Counted from the first letter of the stretch, positions 17,897 to 27,880 are shown. The stretch is DNA of 64,000 bases from Candidatus Coprenecus pullistercoris (GCA_019116965.1 DXAT01000024.1:109863-173862); one strand, 5' to 3'. Translations and numbers: made by a program. Notes: generated by a model not told the origin, from the sequence alone.

Positions 17897-18283
17897 ATGT
17901 CAACAGAAGATATCAGAATCGGAATTTCCGGAACATCCACGACAAAGGTATGCAAGGAGAATTGCGCATCGCTCATGGGCTCTGGCGCGCTGGATGTTTT
18001 CGCAACCCCGGCTGTTGTAGCCTATATGGAGATGGCTGCCTGCCACGCCGTCAACCACCTTTTGGAAGACGGCCTTTCGACAGTGGGCACCAAAGTGGAC
18101 ATCTCCCACATCAAGGCCTCTCCCATAGGCGAGACCATCACTGCAACCGCAACCCTCAAGGAGATAGACGGCCGCCGTTTAGTCTTTGATGTTACGGCAA
18201 GCGACTCTAAAGGCGAGATTGCAAACGGCACACACGAGCGCTTCATCATCAAGGTGGACAAGTTCCTCGCCAAACTCAGATAA
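17897..18283 (+). CDS. Hot-dog-fold thioesterase (fluoroacetyl-CoA thioesterase-like)
   Basis: 128 residues from the ATG at 17897 (MSTEDIRIGISGTSTT). TPAVVAYMEMAACHAVNHLLEDGLSTVGTKVDISHIKASPIGETITATA is the hot-dog core and matches the FlK-like family, with the Glu in MEMA as the likely catalytic acid. GTHERFIIKVDKF closes the fold. The upstream in-frame ATG at 17858 falls within the inverted repeat and is not favoured. It acts on an acyl-CoA, unknown which. The stop overlaps the umuD start by 1 nt (TAATG). Confidence 0.85.
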   Translation: MSTEDIRIGISGTSTTKVCKENCASLMGSGALDVFATPAVVAYMEMAACHAVNHLLEDGLSTVGTKVDISHIKASPIGETITATATLKEIDGRRLVFDVTASDSKGEIANGTHERFIIKVDKFLAKLR

Positions 18284-18675
18284 TGGACAGAGAGCCGGAA
18301 ATAAAACTATTCGAGTCCATTCATGCCGGCTTTCCCTCTCCCGCCGAGGATATTCCCGGGACTGCTCTCGACCTCAACAAACTTGTGGTCAAGAATCCGG
18401 CATCCACTTTCTTCGCACGGGTAAGCGGAGACAGCATGGAAGGGGACGGCATCCGGGACGGAGACATCCTGGTAATCGACAAATCGGAAGAGCCACGCGA
18501 CGGTTCCATAGCCGTATGCTTCATCAACGGCGAATTCACGGTCAAACGGCTCAACATGCATGACGGAACCATAACCCTGCTGCCGTCCAACCCACGATAT
18601 CCGGCCATTACTGTCCGGGAAGGGGACGAGTTCACTATCTGGGGGCTTGTACGCTACATAATCAAAAAAGTATAA
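18283..18675 (+). CDS. umuD: UmuD-like S24 peptidase, SOS mutagenesis subunit
   Basis: 130 residues. The self-cleavage site is visible as the Ala-Gly pair in IHAGFPSP (about residues 15-16). The catalytic serine is in RVSGDSMEGDGI and the lysine in FTVKRLNM; DGDILVID lies between. On DNA damage, UmuD is cut on RecA filaments and then joins UmuC to form DNA polymerase V. It lies 5 nt before umuC. No LexA box was recognised. Confidence 0.93.
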   Translation: MDREPEIKLFESIHAGFPSPAEDIPGTALDLNKLVVKNPASTFFARVSGDSMEGDGIRDGDILVIDKSEEPRDGSIAVCFINGEFTVKRLNMHDGTITLLPSNPRYPAITVREGDEFTIWGLVRYIIKKV

Positions 18676-18680
18676 AGTCC

Positions 18681-19946
18681 ATGTTCGCCCTGGCCGACTG
18701 CAATAATTTCTTTGTCAGTTGCGAAAGAGTATTCAGACCGGATCTTGAACATACGCCCGTAGTCGTACTCTCCAACAATGACGGATGTGCCATTGCCCGT
18801 TCCAACGAGGCTAAGCGCATGGGAATAAAGATGGGACAACCGATGTTCGAATTCAGGCACCTGATTGAATCCGGAACTGTCACAGTCTTCTCATCCAACT
18901 TTGCCCTATACGGGGACATGTCCCGTCGCGTCCAGCAGACTCTCTCGGACTTTGCTCCGTCTATCGAAGTTTATTCGATAGACGAGTCCTTCATCGACCT
19001 AAGAGGACTGGATTCCGGTACGGATTTCGACCTATGGGCAAAAACCGTCTCAAGGGAATGCAGACGGCGCACGGGCATCCCTGTAAGTGTAGGTGTCTCA
19101 CAGACGAAGACACTCGCGAAGATAGCCTCCAAGTTATGCAAACAGTATCCCGCCACAAAAGGAGGCTGTTGGATGCACCGCTCAGCGGACATAGAAAAAG
19201 TGCTGAGGAAATTTCCCATAGATGACATCTGGGGTATCGGGCGTCGATTTTCCAGGCGCTTCAAAGAATATTTCGGGATGAACACGGCCTGGGATTTCTA
19301 CTGCAGGGACGAGGGATGGATAAACAGTGAGATGGGATTGAGCGGCATCAGGACATGGAAGGAACTGCACGGAATCCCGTGCATTGATTTCGAGGATACT
19401 GCCCAGGCAAAGAAGCAGATCATGATATCCCGTACTTTTGCCAAAGAGATATCCTGCCTTGACGAACTGTCCGCACAGGTTTCCATGTTCTGTTCGATGG
19501 CTACCGAGAAACTGCGGAAACAGCACTCCTGCTGCGGCAGTGCGACAGTCTTTATCATGACCAACCGCTTTCACACAGACAGCCGCTCACTGTCTTCCAG
19601 CCGACTTGTCCAGTTTCCAATAAGCACCGACAGTACTTTAGAAATCAATGCGGCTGTCATGAATGCCCTGCACGATATATTCAGAAAAGGATACGGATAC
19701 AAACGGGCCGGCATCATACTCAGCGACATCATCCCAAATGACAGAGTACAGCTTTCATTTTTCGATGAAGTAGACAGAAACAGGCACAGCCGCCTGATGT
19801 CAGTCATGGACAGCATCAACCGCCGGAACGGGCACAATACCATCGGTGTGGCGTCCCAGTCACTGGACGGTATAAAAATGAACAGGGAGCACCTGTCTCC
19901 CTGTTACACTACTGACTGGAACTCTATAATCACAGTCAAATGCTGA
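18681..19946 (+). CDS. umuC: UmuC-like Y-family DNA polymerase
   Basis: 421 residues. FALADCNNFFVSCERVFRPDLEHTPVVVLSNNDGC is the palm with the first metal aspartate, followed by EVYSIDESFIDL (SxDE), then GVSQTKTLAKIASKLCK and the helix-hairpin-helix region IWGIGRRFSRRF. The C-terminal little-finger domain is complete (ELSAQVSMFCSMATEKLR...TNRFHTD). It performs error-prone lesion bypass. With umuD it forms an operon that starts downstream of the thioesterase gene. Confidence 0.95.
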   Translation: MFALADCNNFFVSCERVFRPDLEHTPVVVLSNNDGCAIARSNEAKRMGIKMGQPMFEFRHLIESGTVTVFSSNFALYGDMSRRVQQTLSDFAPSIEVYSIDESFIDLRGLDSGTDFDLWAKTVSRECRRRTGIPVSVGVSQTKTLAKIASKLCKQYPATKGGCWMHRSADIEKVLRKFPIDDIWGIGRRFSRRFKEYFGMNTAWDFYCRDEGWINSEMGLSGIRTWKELHGIPCIDFEDTAQAKKQIMISRTFAKEISCLDELSAQVSMFCSMATEKLRKQHSCCGSATVFIMTNRFHTDSRSLSSSRLVQFPISTDSTLEINAAVMNALHDIFRKGYGYKRAGIILSDIIPNDRVQLSFFDEVDRNRHSRLMSVMDSINRRNGHNTIGVASQSLDGIKMNREHLSPCYTTDWNSIITVKC

Positions 19947-19953
19947 GATTGCC

Positions 19954-20397
19954 CTACTGTACGGTGACCGGATCCGTAGGATAGAACGACAGTTCTCCGG
20001 AAATGTCAGTACGGGTAAAGAATCTCTGATTGGAATACCGCATATTTGCAGATACAGTGTCGCCTTCAGCGTTATGCACATTGACCCCGACAGTACCGGA
20101 CATGGTCCCGGTACCGTTGTCGGTAGGCATCCGCAGATAGGTATAGCGACCCTCATACCATGATGTATCCCCTTTAACCACATAAGTCATAACGACATCC
20201 CCATCCTCGCGGGTACCTCCGTCCTTTGGGAATACCATGTCCTCTGTGAAACTGAAAATCAGCACTTCTTCCCTGGCGATGTTGGTTCCGCGCCACACCG
20301 AACCGTCCATACGCTCCGGTGCTCCGGCACCCCGCCACGAATGCGTACACGAGGCTGCAAGACTCAGCGACAATATCAACCAGGCTATACGACGCAT
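19954..20397 (-). CDS. Small lipoprotein of unknown function
   Basis: 147 residues. The lipobox is SLSLAASCTHSW. The rest is beta-rich (GSVWRGTNIAREEVLIFSFTEDMV, SWYEGRYTYLRMPT, MSGTVGVNVHN). It may be a lipocalin-like beta domain, a guess only. It lies 9 nt downstream of RNase Y on the same strand. Confidence 0.6.
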   Translation of the reverse strand: MRRIAWLILSLSLAASCTHSWRGAGAPERMDGSVWRGTNIAREEVLIFSFTEDMVFPKDGGTREDGDVVMTYVVKGDTSWYEGRYTYLRMPTDNGTGTMSGTVGVNVHNAEGDTVSANMRYSNQRFFTRTDISGELSFYPTDPVTVQ

Positions 20398-20406
20398 AAC
20401 AGCATG

Positions 20407-21948
20407 CTATTTGGCAAAGGCGACAGAGCGGGTCTCCCTGATGACAGTTATCTTCACCTGACCGGGATATACCATCTCGTTCTGTATCTTGCGCGCTATG
20501 TCATTGGAAAGCACCTCAGCCTCAGCATCGCTGACCTGATCCGCACCCACGATCACACGCAGCTCGCGGCCGGCCTGTATGGCGTATGTCTTTGTCACTC
20601 CAGGATAAGAGAGCGCGATGGCCTCCATATCCTTCAGACGCTTGATGTATGACTCTATCACCTCGCGGCGGGCACCGGGTCTTGCACCCGATATGGCGTC
20701 ACCCACCAATACGATGGGAGATATGAGCGAAAGCATCTCCACCTCCTCGTGATGCGCACCGATAGCATTGCAGACCTCAGGCTTCTCCTTATACTTCTCA
20801 GCCAGCTTCATACCGAGAATAGCGTGAGGCAGTTCTGAATCCTCCTCGGACACCTTGCCGATATCATGCAGCAGACCGGCTCTCTTGGCCAACTTGGGAT
20901 TGAGTCCGAGCTCAGCTGCCATAATAGAGCATATATTGGCTACTTCACGGGAGTGCTGGAGCAGGTTCTGACCATACGAAGAACGGTACTTCATCCTGCC
21001 TATGAGCCTTACCAGCTCAGTATGCAGACCATGTATGCCAAGGTCGATGCAGGTCCTCTTTCCTATCTCCATGATCTCATCCTCAAGCTGCTTGCGGACT
21101 TTCTCCACCACTTCCTCGATACGGGCCGGATGGATACGGCCGTCAGTCACAAGCTGGTGCAGTGCAAGACGGGCTACTTCTCTCCTTACAGGATCGAACG
21201 CCGAGAGAAGAATGGCCTCCGGAGTATCATCCACAACTATCTCCACACCTGTCGCTGCCTCCAAAGCCCTTATATTACGGCCCTCACGGCCGATGATACG
21301 GCCCTTCATCTCGTCGTTCTCAATATTGAAGACAGTAACGGCATTCTCTATAGCAGTTTCAGGAGCTATACGCTGTATGGTATTGATGACTATCCTTTTT
21401 GCCTCCTTGCCGGCTGTCAGACGGGCCTCGTCCATCACATCGTTGATATAGGACATGGCCTGTGTCTTGGCTTCGGCCTTCATGGTATCCATAAGCACAT
21501 CCTTTGCCTGGGCTGCGGACATTCCGGCCAGATTCTCCAATTTCTCCACAGCCTCCTTATGCAGCTTGTCGTACTCCTCCGACTTACGGTTGACCACTTC
21601 CATCTGAGCTTTCAGATTATCCCTTATGCTGTCGGCCTCACGCTGCTTGCGCTGAAGTTCGGAATACTGCTGGGAGACTTGCATCTCTCTCTGTTTAAGC
21701 TTATTCTCAGCCTGCTGCATCTGAGCATTCTTTTCATTGATGTAACGCTCATGCTCACCCTTGAGCTGAAGGAACTTTTCTTTTGCCTGGAATATCTTTT
21801 CCTTCTTGATATTCTCCCCCTCAATCTCAGCCTCCTTTATTATCTTGCCTGCCTGTTTCTTCCGGGCAACGTTCACGATGAAAAGTGTCGCTGCCACGGC
21901 AACAACAGCCACGGCAATCAATAGAATTACAACTGTCAATGTGTTCAT
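20407..21948 (-). CDS. rny: Ribonuclease Y
   Basis: 513 residues. An N-terminal membrane anchor ([22 protein letters not shown]) is followed by a long coiled coil (about 35-200), a KH domain ([48 protein letters not shown]) and an HD domain (GLLHDIGKV). This is the complete RNase Y order, and the length is normal. It makes the initiating endonuclease cuts in mRNA decay at the membrane. The next gene is a lipoprotein. A possible 6S RNA lies upstream. Confidence 0.97.
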   Translation of the reverse strand: MNTLTVVILLIAVAVVAVAATLFIVNVARKKQAGKIIKEAEIEGENIKKEKIFQAKEKFLQLKGEHERYINEKNAQMQQAENKLKQREMQVSQQYSELQRKQREADSIRDNLKAQMEVVNRKSEEYDKLHKEAVEKLENLAGMSAAQAKDVLMDTMKAEAKTQAMSYINDVMDEARLTAGKEAKRIVINTIQRIAPETAIENAVTVFNIENDEMKGRIIGREGRNIRALEAATGVEIVVDDTPEAILLSAFDPVRREVARLALHQLVTDGRIHPARIEEVVEKVRKQLEDEIMEIGKRTCIDLGIHGLHTELVRLIGRMKYRSSYGQNLLQHSREVANICSIMAAELGLNPKLAKRAGLLHDIGKVSEEDSELPHAILGMKLAEKYKEKPEVCNAIGAHHEEVEMLSLISPIVLVGDAISGARPGARREVIESYIKRLKDMEAIALSYPGVTKTYAIQAGRELRVIVGADQVSDAEAEVLSNDIARKIQNEMVYPGQVKITVIRETRSVAFAK

Positions 21949-22018
21949 ATACTCCTTGTCTATATATTGTGTTTATAAATCCTTTACACGACAGAGACAG
22001 AGGTAATACAGACAGGAT

Positions 22019-22190
22019 TGTATAGAAAAAAGCCGTCAGAACACTGTTTATCTGAAAAACCTAAAAAATAGGATTTGAGCTCCGATTTTGGAATCAGACT
22101 TCCAACGTCCGGTAAAACCGAATCCCCTTGCGGGTAACCCAGGCCTGTCCTCATCCTTCGAGTTGACTCAGTATTGTAAATAAAATGTTG
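22019..22190 (-). ncRNA. Candidate structured RNA, possibly 6S RNA, between zapA and rny
   Basis: The 268-nt gap between zapA and rny has no ORF but shows a self-complementary stretch on the minus strand: TTCGGTTTTACCGGA with a short loop, CCTATTTTTTAGG, and a final CTGACGGCTTTTTT resembling a terminator. In several bacteria the 6S RNA gene (ssrS) lies next to zapA, so 6S is the best guess. No -7 promoter was found, and I could not confirm the 6S central bubble. Boundaries are approximate. Confidence 0.35.
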
Positions 22191-22216
22191 ATTTTCGCAA
22201 AGAGCGATCCAACGGC

Positions 22217-22528
22217 TTATAAGCTATTTACATTATTCTCAATATACTCGTCAAGCTGACTGTCCAGAAACCTCAGCTCCTTCTCCGCATCACTGAATGC
22301 CGCCTCAAGTTTTGCCTTATCCAATGCAAACTGAACCAGTGCCACCGTAAGAAGTTCCTGATTGTCGTGAAAATTCTTCCTCTGCCTCAGCTCCGCCAAC
22401 TTGTCCGATACGCTACGGACGGTATTTCTCACGAGACTTTCCTCCTCCGGTGAAATCGTATACTTGAACTTACGGTCAAGTATCGTCACATAACACGGCA
22501 ATTTCTTATCCTCCTCCATATCAGTCAT
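22217..22528 (-). CDS. zapA: Cell division protein ZapA
   Basis: 103 residues. VTILDRKFKYTISPEEESLVRNTVRSVSDKLAELRQR is the ZapA N-terminal domain, and the rest is a coiled-coil helix (LVQFALDKAKLEAAFSDAEKELRFLDSQLDEYI). ZapA bundles FtsZ filaments at the division site. It overlaps the upstream coiled-coil gene by 8 nt, so both are translated together. Confidence 0.92.
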   Translation of the reverse strand: MTDMEEDKKLPCYVTILDRKFKYTISPEEESLVRNTVRSVSDKLAELRQRKNFHDNQELLTVALVQFALDKAKLEAAFSDAEKELRFLDSQLDEYIENNVNSL

Positions 22529-22841
22529 TCAGCAATGAAATACATCTGTCTATCTCCCGCACAAGCCTATTGATATTCTGCTTAGCTTCCTTTACATCCA
22601 CGGCCGAGGCCTCAAATGCTCCGGCCATCTGCAACTTATCTATCTTCTGTTCTAATTCTTTAATTTTATTATTACTGTTTTCCAATTTGTCCTTATACTC
22701 AGCTATCTCTGAATCCTTCCGCTCAAGTTCCTGCCTAAGCTCCCTCTGCCTCATCAGCAGCCCCTCATAAGTAGAGATAAAATGCTCTATCTTTACTTTA
22801 TGCGCATCTATCAATGTCTTATAAGAATCATCCATAGCCAT
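22521..22841 (-). CDS. Short coiled-coil protein upstream of ZapA
   Basis: About 106 residues from the ATG at 22841 (MAMDDSYKTLIDAHK). A continuous coiled coil runs from about residue 28 to 70 (RQRELRQELERKDSEIAEYKDKLENSNNKIKELEQKIDKLQ), then a short C-terminal helix. Longer open frames upstream lack family character and run into the nitrilase gene. It resembles the small cell-division-associated coiled coils found before zapA in Bacteroidota, so a divisome role is inferred from its neighbour. Confidence 0.75.
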   Translation of the reverse strand: MAMDDSYKTLIDAHKVKIEHFISTYEGLLMRQRELRQELERKDSEIAEYKDKLENSNNKIKELEQKIDKLQMAGAFEASAVDVKEAKQNINRLVREIDRCISLLND

Positions 22842-22875
22842 AGCATACAGGAGCCACAAAGTTATGAAAAATTTT

Positions 22876-23685
22876 TCACAATTCAAATCTGTCAGCGTCC
22901 ATCCAGGCCGGGAACTTTTCCCTGAAACGCAGCAGCGCGCTCCTTGAAACGGAAGCGCACACAAATCTCTCATCACCGCACATATCTCCGCAACGGATTG
23001 ATCCGCCGATCTGCTCTCCCTTGTAATCAAACACTCCGGAGTGTCCGTCATAGCTGTCTTCCGGACTTTCCCCCACCCTGTTGCAGAACACGAAATAAGC
23101 CTGATTCTCAATCGCCCTCGCCTGAGACAGGATGCCGGCCACACGCGAGCGTGATGCCGGCCACGACGCCACATTGACCATCATATCGTAAGGAGTGTCT
23201 CCCGTATTTCTGCTCCATACAGGGAAGCGGAGATCATAGCACACATTCAGACCTATCCTCCATCCCATATACTGAACCACGCGCCGGAGAGTGCCCGGAG
23301 TAATCAAAGCGTTCTCACCGCTCATCCGGAAAAGATGCCTTTTGTCATAATACTCTGTATACCCGTCGGGACACACGAAATACATCCTGTTATACACATG
23401 CCCTCCCTCAGCCACGGGGAGCGAGCCGACAATAGCGGACCCCGTCGCAGATGCCTTACGGCGCATCCAGGCAAGGCTCTGTCCTCCACCGTCTTCTGCC
23501 AGGGAGACATCGGAAGTGAAGCCTGTGGCGAAAAACTCCGGCAGCACCACCAGGTCCGGACTGGCATCCCCGGCCGCCTGATCCACAAAGGCATCTATAA
23601 GTCGGCCTAAACGGGCGAGATTACGGGAAGGCGCCTCCCATTCCATCGCATACTGGCATAAAACTATGTTCAGGATGTCTTTCAT
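22876..23685 (-). CDS. Nitrilase-family amidohydrolase (omega-amidase-like)
   Basis: 269 residues. The Glu-Lys-Cys triad is visible: LVVLPEFFATGF (Glu), YYDKRHLF (Lys), and LNVCYDLRFPVWSRN (Cys). This is the branch containing YafV and omega-amidases, which split alpha-ketoglutaramate-type amides. It lacks a signal peptide and is cytosolic. Start and length fit the family. Divergent from the glycosyltransferase gene at 23748. Confidence 0.9.
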   Translation of the reverse strand: MKDILNIVLCQYAMEWEAPSRNLARLGRLIDAFVDQAAGDASPDLVVLPEFFATGFTSDVSLAEDGGGQSLAWMRRKASATGSAIVGSLPVAEGGHVYNRMYFVCPDGYTEYYDKRHLFRMSGENALITPGTLRRVVQYMGWRIGLNVCYDLRFPVWSRNTGDTPYDMMVNVASWPASRSRVAGILSQARAIENQAYFVFCNRVGESPEDSYDGHSGVFDYKGEQIGGSIRCGDMCGDERFVCASVSRSALLRFREKFPAWMDADRFEL

Positions 23686-23692
23686 GAGGTTT

Positions 23693-23726
23693 TTTGCCCG
23701 AATATACTAATATTTCGCTATCTTTG
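23693..23726 (+). promoter_or_regulatory. Promoter of glycosyltransferase-pyrC operon
   Basis: TTTG at 23693-23696, a 22-nt spacer, and TATCTTTG at 23719-23726 match the Bacteroidota -33/-7 pattern. It sets the start at the ATG at 23748, since the earlier in-frame start near 23694 would precede transcription. Confidence 0.6.
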
Positions 23727-23747
23727 TATGTATATAAACAAAATATC

Positions 23748-24491
23748 ATGGAACACCGCAAGATAGTAATCATACCTACTTATAACGAAAAGGAAAACAT
23801 AGAGAAGATGATACGGAAGGTCAGATCCCTCAACGGGGACTTCCATATCCTCATAGTGGACGACGGTTCTCCCGACGGAACCGGTGACATAGTGAGAAGG
23901 CTCCAAAGCGAGTTCCATGACTCCCTTTTCCTGATAGAGCGTACCGGCAAACTCGGACTCGGCACGGCATACATAGCCGGTTTCAGATGGTGCGTCGGAC
24001 ATGCCTACGACTATATCTTCGAGATGGATGCGGACTTCTCCCACAACCCGGAGGACCTGCAGCGCCTTTACAACGCATGTGCGCTCAGCGGAGCAGATAT
24101 GTCCATCGGTTCCCGCTATGTCAAAGGCATAGCGGTGAGAGACTGGCCGCTCAGCCGCATCCTAATATCCTACGGAGCCTCGTTCTATGTGCGCACCATC
24201 CTCGGCATGAAAGTATACGACTCCACTGCAGGATTTGTGTGCTACAGCCGCAAAGTCCTGGAGACCATCAACCTGGACAAGATACACATGAAAGGATACG
24301 GATTCCAGATAGAGATGAAATACAATGCCTGGAAGCTCGGTTTCAGGATAAAGGAAGTACCCATCATCTTCACAGACCGCAAGGAAGGCAAGTCAAAAAT
24401 GAGCGGATCGATATTCGGAGAGGCATTCCGCGGCGTAATCGCTCTCAGATTCCGTAAAATCACCACCAATCCAGATACGGCACAACGATGA
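23748..24491 (+). CDS. Glycosyltransferase family 2, polyprenol monophosphomannose synthase-like
   Basis: 247 residues from MEHRKIVIIPTYNEKENI. GT-A fold: IPTYNEKENIEKM, LIVDDGSPDGTGDIVR, FEMDADFSHNPEDL (the DxD metal motif), GSRYVKG, and KGYGFQIEMKYNAWKLGFRIKEVPIIF near the end. It has no C-terminal membrane anchor, as for the soluble bacterial DPM1 type. It moves a sugar from a nucleotide donor to a polyprenyl phosphate. Coupled to the dihydroorotase gene by a 4-nt overlap. Confidence 0.92.
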   Translation: MEHRKIVIIPTYNEKENIEKMIRKVRSLNGDFHILIVDDGSPDGTGDIVRRLQSEFHDSLFLIERTGKLGLGTAYIAGFRWCVGHAYDYIFEMDADFSHNPEDLQRLYNACALSGADMSIGSRYVKGIAVRDWPLSRILISYGASFYVRTILGMKVYDSTAGFVCYSRKVLETINLDKIHMKGYGFQIEMKYNAWKLGFRIKEVPIIFTDRKEGKSKMSGSIFGEAFRGVIALRFRKITTNPDTAQR

Positions 24492-25855
24492 GCACCACCC
24501 TCATAAAGGACATCCGCATAGTCAATGAAGGCCGGACAGCGGAAGGCTGCGTTCTCATAGACAATGGCCTCATCGCAAAAGTAATATTCACGGATGCCCC
24601 GGAATACAGAAGTGAGACCGAGGCTGCGGCCTCCGCTGCCGACGAGGTGATAACCGGCGGAGAAGACGCCATGCTTCTGCCCGGAGTCATAGACGACCAG
24701 GTGCATTTCCGCGAGCCGGGTGCCACGGCCAAAGGCTGTATCGCATCCGAGAGCGCGGCGGCTGTACTCGGCGGCACCACCTCCTTCATGGACATGCCCA
24801 ACAACAATCCTCCTGCCACGACTTTGAAGCTGCTTGAGGAAAAATACGACACAGCCGCCATGGACTCCTACGCCAACTATTCATTTTATATAGGTGCCAC
24901 CAACGACAATATCGACGAACTGCGGAAAGCCGACCGCAGCAATATCTGCGGCATCAAGGTATTCATGGGCTCCTCCACCGGAAATATGCTGGTGAACTCG
25001 CAGGAGGCACTTGATGCGATATTCTCCCTGGACGGATGGCTGATAGCCACTCACTGCGAGGACGAGGCCACCATCCGGCGCAATCTGGACGAGGCCCGGG
25101 CACGCTACGGCGACTCATCCATCCCGTTCAGCGCACATCCGCTTATACGCAGCCGCGAGGCCTGCCTGAAATCCTCGGCAAAGGCTGTGGAGATGGCGAA
25201 GATGCACGGCACACGCCTGCATGTGCTTCATGTCAGCACCGCCGAGGAGATAGAGATGCTGTCAGAAGCCCATACGATGCATCCCGGCATCAGCGCCGAG
25301 GTGTGCGTACATTATATGTGGTTCGACGACAGGGACTACGACCGCTACGGTTCCATGGTCAAATGCAACCCTGCCGTAAAGACTCAGGCCGACCGCGAGG
25401 CCATAACCGCAGCCGTCCGTGAGGGCCGCATCCAGGCCGTGGCCACCGACCACGCCCCTCATCTGTACTCCGAGAAGATGCAGGACTACCTCCATGCCCC
25501 GTCGGGTCTGCCGACCGTACAGCACTCGCTGGTGATGATGCTCCAGCTGGCCGAGCGTGGCTGTTTCCCTGTCGGGCAAGTCGTCAGGATGATGTCCCAC
25601 TCCCCCGCCGACCTGTTCCGGATTGACCGCAGGGGATATATCCGTGAGGGATATTTTGCCGATCTGGTCATCGTCCGCCGCCGAGCGTGGACCGTATCCA
25701 AGGACAATATCGCCTACCGCTGCGGCTGGTCTCCCCTCGAAGGCCAGACCTTTGACTGGGCCGTCACTGACACATTCGTAAACGGCACCGGCACCGTCCG
25801 CAACGGCCGCCTCACCGACCTCCGCACCCCCGCCCGCCTGCACTTCCGGCTCTAA
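24488..25855 (+). CDS. pyrC: Dihydroorotase
   Basis: 455 residues. Metal site in order: GVIDDQVHFREPG (HxR form), GIKVFMGSSTGN (the carboxylated Lys), ATHCEDE, LHVLHVSTAEE, and VATDHAPHLY (the final Asp). This is the class-I-type dihydroorotase of Bacteroidota, also close to allantoinases; dihydroorotase is preferred because of GATAKGC and lineage. It closes the pyrimidine ring. It shares an operon with the glycosyltransferase gene. Confidence 0.9.
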   Translation: MSTTLIKDIRIVNEGRTAEGCVLIDNGLIAKVIFTDAPEYRSETEAAASAADEVITGGEDAMLLPGVIDDQVHFREPGATAKGCIASESAAAVLGGTTSFMDMPNNNPPATTLKLLEEKYDTAAMDSYANYSFYIGATNDNIDELRKADRSNICGIKVFMGSSTGNMLVNSQEALDAIFSLDGWLIATHCEDEATIRRNLDEARARYGDSSIPFSAHPLIRSREACLKSSAKAVEMAKMHGTRLHVLHVSTAEEIEMLSEAHTMHPGISAEVCVHYMWFDDRDYDRYGSMVKCNPAVKTQADREAITAAVREGRIQAVATDHAPHLYSEKMQDYLHAPSGLPTVQHSLVMMLQLAERGCFPVGQVVRMMSHSPADLFRIDRRGYIREGYFADLVIVRRRAWTVSKDNIAYRCGWSPLEGQTFDWAVTDTFVNGTGTVRNGRLTDLRTPARLHFRL

Positions 25856-25863
25856 TGCACATA

Positions 25864-25882
25864 CCCTGCTAATTTGGCAGGG
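25864..25882. terminator. Hairpin after pyrC, possible terminator
   Basis: CCCTGC-(7 nt)-GCAGGG lies 8 nt after the pyrC stop. It has no T run, so termination strength is uncertain. No TAnnTTTG promoter was seen for ftsH in the remaining ~60 nt. Confidence 0.35.
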
Positions 25883-25941
25883 AATATAGACGGTACGATT
25901 GTTGCCTTTACTGACATTGTAACCAATATAACGACAAATCA

Positions 25942-27831
25942 ATGGCAGTACAGCAAGACAGCCGCAGCAACGGCGGCAGCAAACCGCAGGACCGGGGTCC
26001 GCGCACCAGCTCGTTTGTAGGGATGCTGGTGGTAATCGGAGTAGTCCTGATGCTCAACTGGCTGGTCTTCCCCAAAATGGGCGGCCAACGCATCATCCCC
26101 ACCGACTACGGCACCTTCATCAACAAGGTTGACAGCGGTCTGGTGGAGAAGGTAATGATCAAGAACGACTACATCTATTTCCTAACCAATGAGGGGGATA
26201 GCGGCAAGACCACCTACTCCACCGGCTCAGTCAATGACCCAAATCTGGTGGACCGGCTTCTGACAGCCCAAAGTCCCAACAAGGACGGCCGCATAGCATT
26301 TACCCGTGAGATACCTCGGGAAAATTCCCCTATCATGAACTTCATCCTGCTGTGGGTCCTGCCCTTTCTGATATTCTACCTTATCTGGAGACAGGCCGGA
26401 AAGTCGATTCAGTCCCGGCTGGGAGCAGGCGGCAATGTCATGTCCTTCGGCGGCAGCGGGGCCAAGATCTACGCCGACTCGGATGTCCGCACCACCTTCG
26501 CCGATGTGGCCGGACAGGACGAGGCCAAGGAGGCTCTGCGCGAGATAGTGGATTTTCTGCACAATCCGGGCAAATACACCGGTATCGGAGCATCACTGCC
26601 CAAGGGCGCACTGCTGGTGGGTCCTCCGGGTACCGGTAAGACCCTTATCGCCAAGGCTGTTGCCGGAGAGGCCAAGGTTCCTTTCTTCAGCATGTCCGGC
26701 TCGGAGTTCGTGCAGATGTTCGTCGGCATGGGTGCGGCCAAGGTCCGGGACCTGTTCAAGCAGGCCAATGAGAAGGCCCCTTGCATCATCTTCATAGACG
26801 AAATCGATGCGATAGGAAAGAAACGTGACGCAACTCTCGGTGGAGGCAATGACGAGAGGGAACAGACTCTCAATCAGTTGCTCACCGAGATGGACGGTTT
26901 CGACTCACGCAAAGGAGTGGTCATCCTGGCAGCCACCAACCGGCCTGAGAGCCTGGACAAGGCCCTGCTCCGCCCGGGCCGCTTTGACAGGCGCATCCAG
27001 ATGGAGCTGCCCGACCTCGAAGGACGCAAGGCCATCCTGCAGGTTCATCTCAAACATATCAGACATGACAATGTGGATCTGGACATAGTGGCCCGCGCCA
27101 CCGCCGGCTCGTCAGGGGCAGAACTGGCCAATATCGTCAATGAAGCCGCGCTTAGGGCTGTCCGTATGGGCCGGGACAGTGTAACGACAGCTGATTTGGA
27201 GGAAAGTGTCGAGACTGTCATTGCCGGTGCCCAAAAAAAAGGCAAGGTTCTCTCGGAGACAGAACGAAAGACAGTGTCATATCACGAGATCGGCCACGCC
27301 ATGGTAGCCGCCATGCAGACACATTCCGCTCCCGTTCACAAGATTACCATCGTGCCACGGACATCAGGAGCCCTCGGCTACACCATGCAGGTGGACAGCG
27401 GTGAGCAAGCACTCATGACCCGCGAGGATATCTTCAACCGCATCGCCACCCTGACCGGAGGACGAGCAGCAGAAGAGATATTCTTCGGACAGATATCCAC
27501 CGGAGCATCCAACGACATCGAGCAAGCCACCCGTCTGGCACGGGCTATGGTCACCCGCTACAGCATGAGCGACAAGTACGACATGATGGCCTTGGAGACA
27601 GTCAGCAATGCCTACCTGGGCGGCGATACTTCCCTCGCCTGCTCGGCCGACACAGCCGCCGACATTGACCGTGAGGTGCTGAATATCATAAAGCAGGCCC
27701 ACGAGAAAGCCCGCGCCATCATCACGGCCAACCGCCCCGCCATGGACGAAGCCGCCGCCTACCTCCTGGAGAAAGAAACCATCACCGGCGACGAATTCAT
27801 GTCTATCCTGGCCAGACACCGTAAATCCTGA
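25942..27831 (+). CDS. ftsH: ATP-dependent zinc metalloprotease FtsH
   Basis: 629 residues. Two N-terminal membrane helices ([19 protein letters not shown] and [16 protein letters not shown]) with a small periplasmic domain between, then the AAA module (GPPGTGKT Walker [12 protein letters not shown]alker B, second region of homology ending RPGRFDRRI) and the protease HEIGHAM (HEXXH) site. It degrades unneeded membrane and some soluble proteins. Last core gene before the accessory island; its end lies 62 nt before repeat copy A. Confidence 0.97.
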   Translation: MAVQQDSRSNGGSKPQDRGPRTSSFVGMLVVIGVVLMLNWLVFPKMGGQRIIPTDYGTFINKVDSGLVEKVMIKNDYIYFLTNEGDSGKTTYSTGSVNDPNLVDRLLTAQSPNKDGRIAFTREIPRENSPIMNFILLWVLPFLIFYLIWRQAGKSIQSRLGAGGNVMSFGGSGAKIYADSDVRTTFADVAGQDEAKEALREIVDFLHNPGKYTGIGASLPKGALLVGPPGTGKTLIAKAVAGEAKVPFFSMSGSEFVQMFVGMGAAKVRDLFKQANEKAPCIIFIDEIDAIGKKRDATLGGGNDEREQTLNQLLTEMDGFDSRKGVVILAATNRPESLDKALLRPGRFDRRIQMELPDLEGRKAILQVHLKHIRHDNVDLDIVARATAGSSGAELANIVNEAALRAVRMGRDSVTTADLEESVETVIAGAQKKGKVLSETERKTVSYHEIGHAMVAAMQTHSAPVHKITIVPRTSGALGYTMQVDSGEQALMTREDIFNRIATLTGGRAAEEIFFGQISTGASNDIEQATRLARAMVTRYSMSDKYDMMALETVSNAYLGGDTSLACSADTAADIDREVLNIIKQAHEKARAIITANRPAMDEAAAYLLEKETITGDEFMSILARHRKS

Positions 27832-27868
27832 CCGACACCAGTCAGTCGACGCAAAGCAGTCACCAGCC

Positions 27869-27880
27869 TGACAGCTGTCA
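27869..27880. repeat. 12-bp perfect palindrome
   Basis: TGACAGCTGTCA just after ftsH, 13 nt before repeat copy A. A related half (TGACAGCTC) recurs at about 28080. Role unknown. Confidence 0.4.

Noticed and set aside
20866..21924. 352-codon plus-strand open frame opposite rny
   Set aside because: Antisense shadow of the RNase Y coiled coil and KH domain; leucine/histidine-rich translation with no family.
22842..23174. N-terminal extension of the coiled-coil gene before zapA
   Set aside because: The extra ~110 residues lie antisense or out of frame within the nitrilase gene and are arginine/cysteine-rich without pattern.
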